From: UBA1723 sp045641065 | GTDB lineage: Bacteria > Bacteroidota > Bacteroidia > Bacteroidales > Paludibacteraceae | Assembly: GCA_045641065.1 (NCBI GenBank) | Contig: JAZUGF010000041.1 | Span: forward strand, 1-64,000 | Direction of reading: 5' to 3' | Length of the DNA: 64,000 nt | In this document: one piece after another, positions 1 through 8,100 of the stretch | How positions within the stretch are numbered: position 1 is the stretch's first letter | How the letters are laid out: the number at the start of each line of letters is the position of its first letter | The notes under the pieces: generated by a model | What the model saw: only the letters and a program-made list of their open reading frames with translations | Told to the model about the DNA's origin: nothing | The model's database searches: none | Program-made: the position numbers and the translations under genes

Positions 1-144
1 GTCGAAAATGCTGATTTTTAGGCCGTCTACGACAGCATCGACAACTCTGACGGGATCGTTCTCGTCTATATCTTTATCCAGCCTCTCAGGAAAAAGTAGC
101 ATTTGTTTGGGATTGTAATCCCTAAAGTGTAATTTTGTAGCCAT
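1..144 (-). CDS. IS1182-like transposase, N-terminal part (cut by window edge)
   Basis: The reverse strand reads an open frame of 48 codons from an ATG at 144 to the window edge with no stop. The peptide starts MATKLHFRDYNPKQ, continues with LLFPERLD and then DPVRVVDAVVDGL. This matches the usual start of IS1182-family DDE transposases (FRDYN, a LFP motif, then PVR with a valine/aspartate-rich helix), recalled from the family rather than searched. The catalytic DDE residues lie outside the window, so intactness cannot be judged. The element must end between the ATG and the gene at 297; I could not identify its terminal inverted repeat with certainty. Confidence 0.75.
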   Translation of the reverse strand, partial: MATKLHFRDYNPKQMLLFPERLDKDIDENDPVRVVDAVVDGLKISIFD

Positions 145-186
145 TAAATTATTGGTTTCCATAAAGATACAAAATCTTTATGAGAC

Positions 187-226
187 AACAAAGCCCCAGC
201 TTGAGAAAGTTGGGGCTTTGTTGCAT
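187..226 (+). terminator. Strong GC-rich hairpin beside the transposase start
   Basis: A stem CAAAGCCCC(A)GCTT pairs with AAGTTGGGGCTTTG around a short loop, followed on the plus strand by GCATTTTTTC. It looks like a rho-independent terminator reading rightwards. No plus-strand gene ends here. An alternative, by inference, is that it shields the IS transposase from transcription entering from outside. Confidence 0.6.
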
Positions 227-253
227 TTTTTCGTTGATTTTTAAATACGAAAA

Positions 254-281
254 GAGGGCATATCAATTTTGATACACCCTC
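254..281 (-). terminator. Terminator of the small secreted-protein gene
   Basis: On the minus strand a stem GAGGGTGTATCAA pairs with TTGATATGCCCTC (two weak pairs), followed by CTTTTCG. It lies about 15 bases after the stop codon at 297. Confidence 0.75.
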
Positions 282-296
282 AAGGTTTCGTTTTCG

Positions 297-680
297 TTAT
301 CGTCTATATAGATGTGCTACAGCAGCGTCGATTTCATCCCACATCATACGGTTGAAATCCTCGACCTCACGTGGAGTAGGAAGATATCCGTCTTTCTTGA
401 TGCGGTTAAGTGCCTCGAATCTAGACATGATCTTATCAGAACAGATGACCTTTGCTAAATAAGCCTTCTCTTCATTGTCAATCAAAAGAACTTGTGGATA
501 CCAGTTTGATAGCTGATACCAATTGTTTTCAATCCAACCCTGGTTGCGGAAGTAATTGCGGTTGGCCTCTGCAATCTGCTCAAGTCCCGCGTCGTAACGT
601 CTTTGATCAAATCCCTGTGCGGAGATAGATGCAAGCCCACAGAACAAAGACAATATCAATAAAACTATTCCTTTTTTCAT
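297..680 (-). CDS. Small secreted protein of unknown function (127 aa)
   Basis: I do not recognise a family. An upstream ATG in frame at 737 exists, but the start at 680 gives a standard signal peptide: MKKGIVLLILSLF, a hydrophobic stretch, then the SISAQG cleavage region, so I chose 680. The mature part of about 105 residues is mixed charged/aromatic (NWYQLSNWYPQVL), predicted mainly helical by eye, with no cysteines after one Cys near residue 65. It is a single-gene unit with its own terminator at 254-281. It is probably periplasmic or outer-membrane associated; no function can be assigned. Confidence 0.7.
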   Translation of the reverse strand: MKKGIVLLILSLFCGLASISAQGFDQRRYDAGLEQIAEANRNYFRNQGWIENNWYQLSNWYPQVLLIDNEEKAYLAKVICSDKIMSRFEALNRIKKDGYLPTPREVEDFNRMMWDEIDAAVAHLYRR

Positions 681-913
681 AGCAGTAAAATTTACGTTTT
701 TCAAACTCATTTCAATTTCTAATACAAAGTAAAACAAAAATGTGCAGAGAGAATATGGATTTAGAAAATTTAACCTTGTATTAAGGAAAATTTAGGTTTC
801 AAGTTTAAGGTTATTCCAATTATTTAAATTTACAGGGATTTCTTATGATAATTAGAAATAATATGTATTTTTACACCCACAAGGATTTTATGGACTAATA
901 AATAATATCTACC

Positions 914-2206
914 ATGAAAAAAGTTACTATGATGAGTGCTGCCATCTGTGCGATGGCTTTGATGACACCAGAGATTCAAGCTCAAGGATTTTTGAATAGT
1001 CTTAAAGACAGAGCTGTCGATAAAGCTAAAGAAAGAATTTCAGACAAAGTTTCTGATAAGGTCGACAGAGAGGTTAGTGATGCTGCCGACAATGTTTTGG
1101 ACGGCAAGAAGAAAGACAAGAAATCTAAGAGTGAGAGTAATAGCGAAAATAGTAGTGCGAAAAATGAGATTTCTAATGCTGCACCTACTATCAATACTTC
1201 TACTGATTTTAAGCGAGGTGAAAAAATCTTGTTCCAAGATGATTTTAAGAATGAGAAGATAGGAGAGTTCCCTTCAAAGTGGGATCTTCTTGACGGTAAA
1301 GCTGAAGTGAAGAAGGTGGGTGACCATATGACAATGGAAGTTACCAACAATGGTTTTGTCACTCCACTTGTAAAACAACCAGGTGCTTATCTTTCAGAGC
1401 AGTTCACAATTGAATTCGATTTCTACTTTTGGGCAGACGCGAAGGAAAATGTCGGTTTGAACGATCTTAAACTTATATTGATGGGATCTAATGAACGTAA
1501 TAAGTATGACTTGGATCCTGAAAGTGGAGACTGTATCTTTAATGGACTATTTACAGTTTGTGGTGCACAAGATAAGAGTTATACATATAAAGCTACAAGT
1601 GGTAAGGCAATCAACACAACTTACAACCATACTCTTTCAAATGGTTGGCACACTGTACAGGCATCTTTCAACCAGCGAGCATTTAAAATGTATATCGATG
1701 GCAACCGTGTAGTGAACCTTCCTAACATGAAGCAGCCAACTTGGTTTGGATTCCAAGTCCCATTTGATTATGAGAACCTCACATTTATTAAGAATGTAGT
1801 TGTGGCTCAGGGTGCTGTCGAGCTATACGGTCGTAATGCTACTGATATTGACAAGGCAATGGCTGAGACTGGTCAGTTTGTCACTAACAATATTCTTTTC
1901 GCTACTGGTAAGGCAGACATCAAACCAGAGTCTATGGCGGAGATTCAAAGAGTCGCAGACTATATGTTAAAGAATAAGAGTGCTCGTTTTGAGGTTCAGG
2001 GTCATTGCGACAACCAAGGTACAAACGAGGTCAACGATCCACTTAGCCAGAAGCGTGCTGAGGCTATTGTGAATGCACTTGTCAAACTTGGTGTTGATGA
2101 GTTCAACCTTAAACCTGTTGGAAAGGGTTCACATGAGCCTGTTGCTGACAACAAGACAGAGGAGGGAAGAGCGAAGAACCGTCGAGTTGTATTTATAAAG
2201 AGATAA
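914..2206 (+). CDS. Secreted OmpA-domain protein with a LamG-like middle domain (430 aa)
   Basis: The protein has a signal peptide (residues 1-23, ending EIQAQ), then a highly charged helical region (about 27-75) rich in Lys, Asp and Ser. A beta-rich concanavalin/LamG-like segment follows (about 105-300; ILFQDDF near its start, WHTVQASF and KMYIDGNRV towards its end). An OmpA C-terminal peptidoglycan-binding domain fills about 320-430. It starts NNILFATGKADI and carries GHCDNQG and QKRAEAIVNAL, which hold the conserved Asp and Arg that bind diaminopimelate in OmpA-like domains. It has no N-terminal beta barrel, so I expect a periplasmic or outer-membrane-associated protein gripping peptidoglycan. 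It is the first gene of a tight unit with the genes at 2211 (4-base gap) and 3185. Confidence 0.88.
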   Translation: MKKVTMMSAAICAMALMTPEIQAQGFLNSLKDRAVDKAKERISDKVSDKVDREVSDAADNVLDGKKKDKKSKSESNSENSSAKNEISNAAPTINTSTDFKRGEKILFQDDFKNEKIGEFPSKWDLLDGKAEVKKVGDHMTMEVTNNGFVTPLVKQPGAYLSEQFTIEFDFYFWADAKENVGLNDLKLILMGSNERNKYDLDPESGDCIFNGLFTVCGAQDKSYTYKATSGKAINTTYNHTLSNGWHTVQASFNQRAFKMYIDGNRVVNLPNMKQPTWFGFQVPFDYENLTFIKNVVVAQGAVELYGRNATDIDKAMAETGQFVTNNILFATGKADIKPESMAEIQRVADYMLKNKSARFEVQGHCDNQGTNEVNDPLSQKRAEAIVNALVKLGVDEFNLKPVGKGSHEPVADNKTEEGRAKNRRVVFIKR

Positions 2207-2210
2207 TTAT

Positions 2211-3161
2211 ATGAGAAAAATTATAATTTCAGCGTTGTTCTTCCTATCAGGAATGACGATGCAAGCACAGACATCTGCAGAGTCTATAATTGGTATGTGT
2301 CCAACAATGCCGTCGGACCATGATATCGCAGTTTATATGGTGACTGGTGACAATTCCGCAGTCAAGACATATTTCCAGCAATTGGCTGAGGCTAATCGTA
2401 AAGCAACTTCTGCTGCCATGACTGAGTATGGTAAAGTGGACTATGCTAAGGAACAATCCAACATTGAGAAGAAGCAGAAACAAATTATGGATAAGCAGGC
2501 CAAACGAATTGAAGCAGGTCAACGTATGCAGAAATTCATGGCCACTCTTACTCCTGAGCAGATCCAGAAGTTGGAAAGTTGCAAAAAGGAGGAAGATGGA
2601 ATGAAATATCTTGCAAGTATTGGAAAACTTGAGGAATTCCAGAAAGCCATGCAGGGCGTGGAGGATGCAGGAGTTGACTCACCAGTAGATCAGAATGATA
2701 TGGAGATTATGAAGAGAGATCTTTCAGCTGAGGTAGCTGCAGCAAATGCTCCTGTTTACGAACTTAGCGATAAACTTCGTCAGTTGAATGAAGGATTAGA
2801 GGATAAGGCATCTGAAACTCAATCAAAGAGTCAGATGGCTCACGCTGACAATGGAGGAAAAGCTGGTGCTTGGGATTTGAAGGCTGTAGAGACAGATATG
2901 ATTGCATTCTGGGAAGGACATGTAGCTGATCGTAAGAAAGTGCTTATCGATTACATGCAGGCCATCCGTAATTCAATACCTGTTGCCAAGATGGTTGACA
3001 ATAAGCAGAATGCTCAGCGCAGAATGACTGGCCAGAGCCCTCTTACTGCATTGGAAAGTTCTGAATGGACAAAAGCGATGGAGTATCTAAATGCTGCTAA
3101 GGATATTTTCCCTGGCAATAGCAGATCTTCAGAGGTAGAGGAAATGATGGAAAATAATTAA
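2211..3161 (+). CDS. Secreted helical protein, function unknown (316 aa)
   Basis: It begins with a signal peptide (MRKIIISALFFLSGMTMQAQ, cleavage near residue 20). The rest is almost entirely charged helix with long Lys/Glu/Gln stretches (for example EKKQKQIMDKQAKRIEAGQ), so coiled coil is likely. I do not recognise a family. It starts four bases after the stop of the OmpA-domain gene and is followed 23 bases later by a lipoprotein gene, so the three are very probably co-transcribed and may form one envelope complex. That last point is inference from position. Confidence 0.85.
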   Translation: MRKIIISALFFLSGMTMQAQTSAESIIGMCPTMPSDHDIAVYMVTGDNSAVKTYFQQLAEANRKATSAAMTEYGKVDYAKEQSNIEKKQKQIMDKQAKRIEAGQRMQKFMATLTPEQIQKLESCKKEEDGMKYLASIGKLEEFQKAMQGVEDAGVDSPVDQNDMEIMKRDLSAEVAAANAPVYELSDKLRQLNEGLEDKASETQSKSQMAHADNGGKAGAWDLKAVETDMIAFWEGHVADRKKVLIDYMQAIRNSIPVAKMVDNKQNAQRRMTGQSPLTALESSEWTKAMEYLNAAKDIFPGNSRSSEVEEMMENN

Positions 3162-3184
3162 AGACTAAACTAAATAAAAATCTT

Positions 3185-3748
3185 ATGAAAAAAATCATTT
3201 GGGGATTAATGTGCGCATCTACACTATTCATCAGCTGTGGAGATGATGAGGATGAGAATGAAAACTCAAACCCACAGAACACAAACCAGAATACCGACAA
3301 CGGTAAACCAGAAGAAAAGCCGGCAGATGGTTCTGTCGACGGTGCAGCATGTCTTGCAAACTTGAAGAAGGATTACAACATTGATGTTAAATTGCCTTCT
3401 ACTTCTGAAATTTCCCTATTCAGCAGTTTTACTTATCGTTGGTCAGTTGTTGTCAAGAGTACTAATACCAAAAATGATGCTCTTGAAGTAGCGAACGCTA
3501 TTTTTAATCAAACAAAGACTTTGGCGACAGATGGATTGTACACAGGTTCTTATGACTACGATGAAACAACTAACAAGACTGTATTCGTTAAGGATGAGGA
3601 TATCACAACATTGGATGAGGCGATGACGATGGGATATGGAGAATACGCTCAGTATACTTGGTATTACAAGTCAGCTAATGGTCATCTAACTGAAATTTTC
3701 ATAGATTTCAACGGGGTTAATGGAGAATACACTATTGGTGTGAATTAA
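3185..3748 (+). CDS. Lipoprotein with acidic surface-export signal (187 aa)
   Basis: The signal peptide ends in a lipobox (LFISC, lipidated Cys18), followed immediately by GDDEDENEN. An acidic run right after the lipid-anchored Cys is the known Bacteroidota lipoprotein export signal, so surface exposure is likely. A low-complexity Asn/Pro/Lys linker (about 25-50) leads to a compact domain of roughly 130 residues with many Tyr and Asp (TYRWSVVVKST, YGEYAQYTWYYK). No family is recognised. It is the last gene of the 914-3748 unit, which ends at the terminator 3769-3803. Confidence 0.85.
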   Translation: MKKIIWGLMCASTLFISCGDDEDENENSNPQNTNQNTDNGKPEEKPADGSVDGAACLANLKKDYNIDVKLPSTSEISLFSSFTYRWSVVVKSTNTKNDALEVANAIFNQTKTLATDGLYTGSYDYDETTNKTVFVKDEDITTLDEAMTMGYGEYAQYTWYYKSANGHLTEIFIDFNGVNGEYTIGVN

Positions 3749-3768
3749 TTTATACCGATCATTTTTAA

Positions 3769-3803
3769 GACTCCGACTGCATTTTTTGTAGTCGGAGTCT
3801 TTT
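3769..3803 (+). terminator. Rho-independent terminator of the 914-3748 unit
   Basis: The perfect stem GACTCCGACT / AGTCGGAGTC with a T-rich loop is followed by TTTTG, 20 bases after the stop codon. Confidence 0.9.
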
Positions 3804-3825
3804 GTTTAAAACCTCATTTTTTAAT

Positions 3826-3885
3826 GCTCGCCCTTTGGGCTCGCGTTGGGAGAGGGTTAGGGCGTTCCGCCCTTAACAATCCTCA
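3826..3885 (+). repeat. Interspersed two-hairpin repeat, copy 1
   Basis: This is one of five related ~60-bp intergenic copies (others at 39432, 43785, 57527, 63382). The left part holds GCTCGC twice, separated by a small CCC/GGG stem. The right part is the hairpin GTTAGGGCG-TTC-CGCCC(T)TAAC followed by AATCCTCA. It lies just after a terminator and about 130 bases before the gene at 4015. Confidence 0.9.
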
Positions 3886-4014
3886 CACATACCTCAAAAC
3901 CACCATTCGCAACTTCATACATTTAATTTCGGCGAATTTTTTACGCATATACTTTTGAATTCAAAGAAAATTATGCGTAATTTGCAGAATAATTGTGTAT
4001 AATAATATAAGAAT

Positions 4015-4197
4015 ATGGATCAATTGAAGAGAAGCCTAGGGGCTATTTTGGTTTTGTTGGGAGTTGTTCTATTGGCTGTTTACGCTTTCGCTGGTTTGAC
4101 AGACAATATCGTATTGGTGTTGGCAGCTATCTTGTTTGTTGCAGGTCTTGGCTCATACATCTTCCTTAACAAACTATTCATCGGAAACGGAAAATAA
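4015..4197 (+). CDS. Small two-helix membrane protein (60 aa)
   Basis: Two hydrophobic segments (about 9-26 and 31-50) are separated by the short polar turn GLTDN, with a Lys/Arg-bearing N-terminus (MDQLKRS) and a basic C-terminal end. This is a typical small inner-membrane hairpin. Function is unknown; I recall short two-helix proteins of this type as common in Bacteroidota but cannot name a family. It lies 26 bases upstream of argH and may share its transcript. Confidence 0.75.
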   Translation: MDQLKRSLGAILVLLGVVLLAVYAFAGLTDNIVLVLAAILFVAGLGSYIFLNKLFIGNGK

Positions 4198-4223
4198 TAA
4201 TTAGTTCCCTTTAAATTACGGAT

Positions 4224-5564
4224 ATGGCTACAAAGTTGTGGGACAAAGGCAAGGCTACAAACGCAGAGATTGAGAAGTTTACGGTTGGTAAAGACCGTGA
4301 GATGGATTTGTACTTGGCTGAGTGTGATGTGTTGGGCTCAATGGCTCATATCACTATGTTGGAGTCGATTGGCTTGATCGCCAAGGATGAGCTTCCAGTG
4401 TTGCTTGCGGAGTTGAAAAAAATCTATTTGGCTGCACATCGTGGAGATTTTGTAATTGAAGAGGGAATAGAGGATGTTCATTCTCAGGTTGAGCTTATGC
4501 TTACGCGTAATCTTGGAGACTTGGGAAAGAAGATCCATAGTGGTCGCTCACGTAACGACCAAGTTCTTGTCGACATGAAGTTGTGGACAAGAGAGCAGAT
4601 CAAGAGTGTTGTTGAGGCTGTTGAAGGATTGTTCAACGTGTTGATTCAGCAGAGTGAGAAGTATAAGAATGTACTTCTTCCTGGTTATACTCACCTTCAG
4701 ATTGCAATGCCATCGTCATTCGGCCTATGGTTCGGAGCTTACGCTGAGAGCCTTGCTGATGATATGGAACTTTTGCTTTCAGCTTGGAAGGTGACTAACA
4801 GAAATCCTCTTGGTTCGGCTGCAGGTTATGGTTCGTCGTTCCCATTGAACCGTCAGATGACTACTGACTTGTTGGGATTTGATACTATGGACTATAATGT
4901 GGTGTACGCACAGATGTGTCGTGGTAAGATGGAGAAGACAGTTGCTTTTGCTTTGGCAGGTATTGCTGCTACTCTATCTAAGTTGGCTTTCGACGCTTGT
5001 ATGTTCACATCACAGAATTTTGGATTTATCAAACTTCCAGACGAGTGCACAACAGGATCAAGTATCATGCCGCACAAGAAAAACCCAGACGTATTTGAGT
5101 TGACTCGTGCTAAATGCAATAAGATTCAGAGCCTACCGTCGCAGATCATGATGCTTATCAATAATCTACCAAGCGGTTATTTCCGTGATTTGCAGATTAT
5201 TAAAGAGGTATTCATGCCATCATTCGGAGAGTTACTTGATTGTATCAAGATGACTACTCATATTATGAGCGACGTGAAGATCAATGAGCACATTCTTGAT
5301 GATCCTAAGTACGACTTCATCTTCAGTGTCGAGGAAGTTAACCGATTGGCTCTTGAAGGAATGCCATTCAGAGATGCTTATAAGAAGGTGGGATTGGCTT
5401 GCGAGGCTGGAGAGTTTAAGCCTAACAAGAATATCAACCACACTCATCAGGGAAGCATTGGCAACCTTTGTAATGAAGGTATCACAAAACTAATGAATAA
5501 GACTATATCGGAGTTTAATTTCGATAGAGTAGAGGTAGCCAAGGAAAAATTGTTGGCTATTTAA
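4224..5564 (+). CDS. argH: Argininosuccinate lyase
   Basis: This enzyme cleaves argininosuccinate to arginine and fumarate, the last step of arginine synthesis, in the cytoplasm. The protein has 446 residues, close to the usual ~460. Family motifs are in order: HSGRSRNDQ (substrate loop), the GYTHLQIAMP segment, and the fumarase/lyase superfamily signature GSSIMPHKKNP, with the catalytic serine among Ser279/Ser280. No other arginine gene is in the window, so argH stands apart from the rest of its pathway. It lies 26 bases after the small membrane protein and 23 bases before rsfS. Confidence 0.97.
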   Translation: MATKLWDKGKATNAEIEKFTVGKDREMDLYLAECDVLGSMAHITMLESIGLIAKDELPVLLAELKKIYLAAHRGDFVIEEGIEDVHSQVELMLTRNLGDLGKKIHSGRSRNDQVLVDMKLWTREQIKSVVEAVEGLFNVLIQQSEKYKNVLLPGYTHLQIAMPSSFGLWFGAYAESLADDMELLLSAWKVTNRNPLGSAAGYGSSFPLNRQMTTDLLGFDTMDYNVVYAQMCRGKMEKTVAFALAGIAATLSKLAFDACMFTSQNFGFIKLPDECTTGSSIMPHKKNPDVFELTRAKCNKIQSLPSQIMMLINNLPSGYFRDLQIIKEVFMPSFGELLDCIKMTTHIMSDVKINEHILDDPKYDFIFSVEEVNRLALEGMPFRDAYKKVGLACEAGEFKPNKNINHTHQGSIGNLCNEGITKLMNKTISEFNFDRVEVAKEKLLAI

Positions 5565-5587
5565 TACAAATTATAACAAAGAATTTA

Positions 5588-5950
5588 ATGACAGTAGATA
5601 CAAAGACTCTTCTTCAAAAAATAGTTGAGGGAATGCAGGAACGAAAGGCTAAGAACATCGTTACTGTAGATATGACTGAGTTGGAATCATACAGCTGCCC
5701 ATATTTCGTGATTTGCAACGGTAATTCTAACACTCACGTTGTCAGCATCGCTGATTCAGTGAAGCATTATGTTAGAAGTGAAATCAGAGTTCATTCCATC
5801 GTTTCGGATGGTTATGAAAATGGTCAGTGGATTGCTATTGATTATGGAGAGGTTATCGTTCACGTTATGCTACCAGAAATGCGCGAGTTTTACCGCATTG
5901 AGGAGCTATGGGAAGACGCGAAGATTACTGAAATACCTGATTTAGACTAA
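5588..5950 (+). CDS. rsfS: Ribosomal silencing factor RsfS (Iojap family)
   Basis: RsfS binds ribosomal protein uL14 and blocks subunit joining when nutrients are scarce. The 120-residue protein is full length for the family. Typical features are seen: a helical start, then the core strand segment SCPYFVICNGNSNTHV and the conserved DYGEVIVHVM followed by REFYRIEELW. It sits 5 bases upstream of ftsH. From memory, rsfS-ftsH is a common Bacteroidales pair. Confidence 0.95.
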   Translation: MTVDTKTLLQKIVEGMQERKAKNIVTVDMTELESYSCPYFVICNGNSNTHVVSIADSVKHYVRSEIRVHSIVSDGYENGQWIAIDYGEVIVHVMLPEMREFYRIEELWEDAKITEIPDLD

Positions 5951-5955
5951 TTTAT

Positions 5956-8001
5956 ATGGCTCAAGAGAATAATAACAGACCAAAAATGCCAAATTTTAAG
6001 TCATCATCCAGCCTTTATTGGTTGTACGGCTTGGTTGCGGTCTTTTTGGTAGGAATTTATTTTTCAGACGATAATCACACAACAAAGGAGATAGGCTACA
6101 ACGAGATCAAGTATCTTGTGGAGACTAATTCTGTCTCAAAGATTTCCGTCATCACAAACGAAAAGTACGCTGAGGCTACAGTGAAGGAAGGAAAGATGCG
6201 CAATGCATTCGGATCCGATTCTACAAAGTATGCTGCTAATCCAAAAGTTCATGTGAAGATTCCTTCAGCAGATCGCTTTACAGAGGATTTGACTGAATGG
6301 CAGAAGGGAGAGAACGTTGAAAAAGTTGATCTTTCATTCACTGAAGAAAGCAGTTTCTTCCAAGGATTCCTTTACACATTTGGACCATTCATTCTTCTTG
6401 TTTTCTTCTGGATATTCATGATGAACAGAATGGGAAGCGGTGGAGCAGGCCCAGGTGGAGTGTTCAATGTAGGAAAGAGTAAAGCTCAGTTATTTGAGAA
6501 AGGCAACAATCCTAACAAGGTGACTTTCAAGGATGTAGCCGGGTTGAGCGAAGCTAAACAGGAGATTGAAGAGATTGTAGAATTCCTTAAGAATCCATCT
6601 CGTTATACTGAACTTGGAGGTAAGATTCCCAAAGGTGCAATTCTAGTTGGACCTCCAGGAACAGGTAAGACTCTTCTTGCAAAGGCTGTGGCTGGTGAGG
6701 CAGATGTACCATTCTTCTCATTATCTGGTTCAGATTTCGTAGAGATGTTTGTCGGAGTAGGTGCGAGCCGTGTAAGAGATTTGTTCCGTCAAGCTAAAGA
6801 GAAAGCTCCATGTATCATTTTCATCGATGAGATTGATGCAATTGGTAGAGCTCGTGGAAAGAATGCAAGTATGGGAGGTGGTAATGATGAGCGTGAAAGT
6901 ACTCTAAACCAGCTTCTTACAGAGATGGATGGATTTGGCACTAATTCAGGTGTCATCCTTTTGGCAGCGACTAACCGTGTTGATATTCTTGATAAAGCAT
7001 TGGTTCGTGCCGGACGTTTTGATCGTCAAATTCACGTCGATCTTCCAGATGTTCACGATAGAAAGGCAATCTTCAATGTTCATTTGGCAAAATTAAAACT
7101 TGCTGAAGACGTGGATGTAGAATTCTTGTCACGTCAGACTCCTGGATTCAGTGGAGCTGATATCGCTAACGTTTGCAACGAGGCAGCTTTGATTGCTGCA
7201 CGTCGCAACAAAAAGCAGGTAGAAAAAGACGATTTCCTAAGTGCTGTCGATAGAATCATCGGTGGTTTGGAAAAGAAAAATAAGATCTTCACTCGTGAAG
7301 AGAAATGGGCTGTTGCTGTTCATGAAGCAGGACACGCTACAATCAGCTGGATGCTTCAGTACGCCGATCCTTTGGTAAAGGTTACAATCGTACCACGTGG
7401 AATGGCTCTTGGTGCTGCATGGTATTTGCCAGAGGAGAGACAGTTGATTACAAAGGAAAACCTTCTTGATAAGATGTGTTCTCTTCTTGGAGGTCGTGCT
7501 GCAGAAGAGTTGACTCTTGGTTCTGTCGGTACAGGAGCTTTGAATGACTTGGAGCGCACAACTAAGCAAGCTTATGCAATGGTAGCATATTATGGTATGA
7601 GTGATAACCTTAAGAATATGTGCTACTATGATTCTCAGGCTGATTACTCTTTCACTAAACCATATTCAGACGATACAGCAAAACTTATCGATGATGAGGT
7701 TAAGGCATTGATTGATTCTCAATATGAGAGAGCTAAGCAAGTGCTTCGTGAAAATGCTGAAGGTCATCGTCAGTTGGCTGAACTTCTTGCTGAACGTGAA
7801 GTTATTTTTGCTGATGACCTAGAAAAGATCTTTGGAAAGCGTAAGTGGGAGTCACGTAACGACGAACTTATGCGTGAGAATGAAGCAAAAAAGGAAGAAA
7901 CAAAGGGTGAATCGGAAAACTCAGAAGAAGTAAAAAGTGAAGAGGCTAAAATGGATTCTGAGCTACCCGATGTAGATGTTGAAAAAACTAAAGAAGAATA
8001 A
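5956..8001 (+). CDS. ftsH: ATP-dependent zinc metalloprotease FtsH
   Basis: FtsH is a membrane-anchored hexameric AAA+ protease that degrades misassembled membrane proteins and some regulators. It has 681 residues. Transmembrane segments are at about 19-36 and 139-156, flanking a periplasmic domain. The Walker A motif GPPGTGKT is at 232-239, and the Walker B is IIFIDEIDAIG. The zinc motif HEAGH is at 456-460, with Asp531 the likely third ligand. The last ~50 residues are a Glu/Lys-rich tail (KKEETKGESENSEEV), longer and more charged than the E. coli end. From memory, many Bacteroides have cdsA directly after ftsH; here a terminator at 8011-8043 and a TonB receptor follow instead. Confidence 0.98.
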   Translation: MAQENNNRPKMPNFKSSSSLYWLYGLVAVFLVGIYFSDDNHTTKEIGYNEIKYLVETNSVSKISVITNEKYAEATVKEGKMRNAFGSDSTKYAANPKVHVKIPSADRFTEDLTEWQKGENVEKVDLSFTEESSFFQGFLYTFGPFILLVFFWIFMMNRMGSGGAGPGGVFNVGKSKAQLFEKGNNPNKVTFKDVAGLSEAKQEIEEIVEFLKNPSRYTELGGKIPKGAILVGPPGTGKTLLAKAVAGEADVPFFSLSGSDFVEMFVGVGASRVRDLFRQAKEKAPCIIFIDEIDAIGRARGKNASMGGGNDERESTLNQLLTEMDGFGTNSGVILLAATNRVDILDKALVRAGRFDRQIHVDLPDVHDRKAIFNVHLAKLKLAEDVDVEFLSRQTPGFSGADIANVCNEAALIAARRNKKQVEKDDFLSAVDRIIGGLEKKNKIFTREEKWAVAVHEAGHATISWMLQYADPLVKVTIVPRGMALGAAWYLPEERQLITKENLLDKMCSLLGGRAAEELTLGSVGTGALNDLERTTKQAYAMVAYYGMSDNLKNMCYYDSQADYSFTKPYSDDTAKLIDDEVKALIDSQYERAKQVLRENAEGHRQLAELLAEREVIFADDLEKIFGKRKWESRNDELMRENEAKKEETKGESENSEEVKSEEAKMDSELPDVDVEKTKEE

Positions 8002-8010
8002 TAATTAGAT

Positions 8011-8043
8011 GCATACGCTTGATAAAAGCGTATGCTCTTTTTA
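8011..8043 (+). terminator. Rho-independent terminator after ftsH
   Basis: The stem GCATACGCTT / AAGCGTATGC is followed by TCTTTTTA, 9 bases after the ftsH stop. Confidence 0.92.
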
Positions 8044-8100
8044 TAGGCTACCTGATTAAAGATTTAATATTTATTTTGTTAAACAAACGAACTTATTGCT

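Noticed and set aside
982..1362. Minus-strand frame of 126 codons opposite the OmpA-domain gene
   Set aside because: Ser/Leu-rich translation of the complement of Lys/Asp-rich helix codons; the plus-strand protein has recognisable domains.
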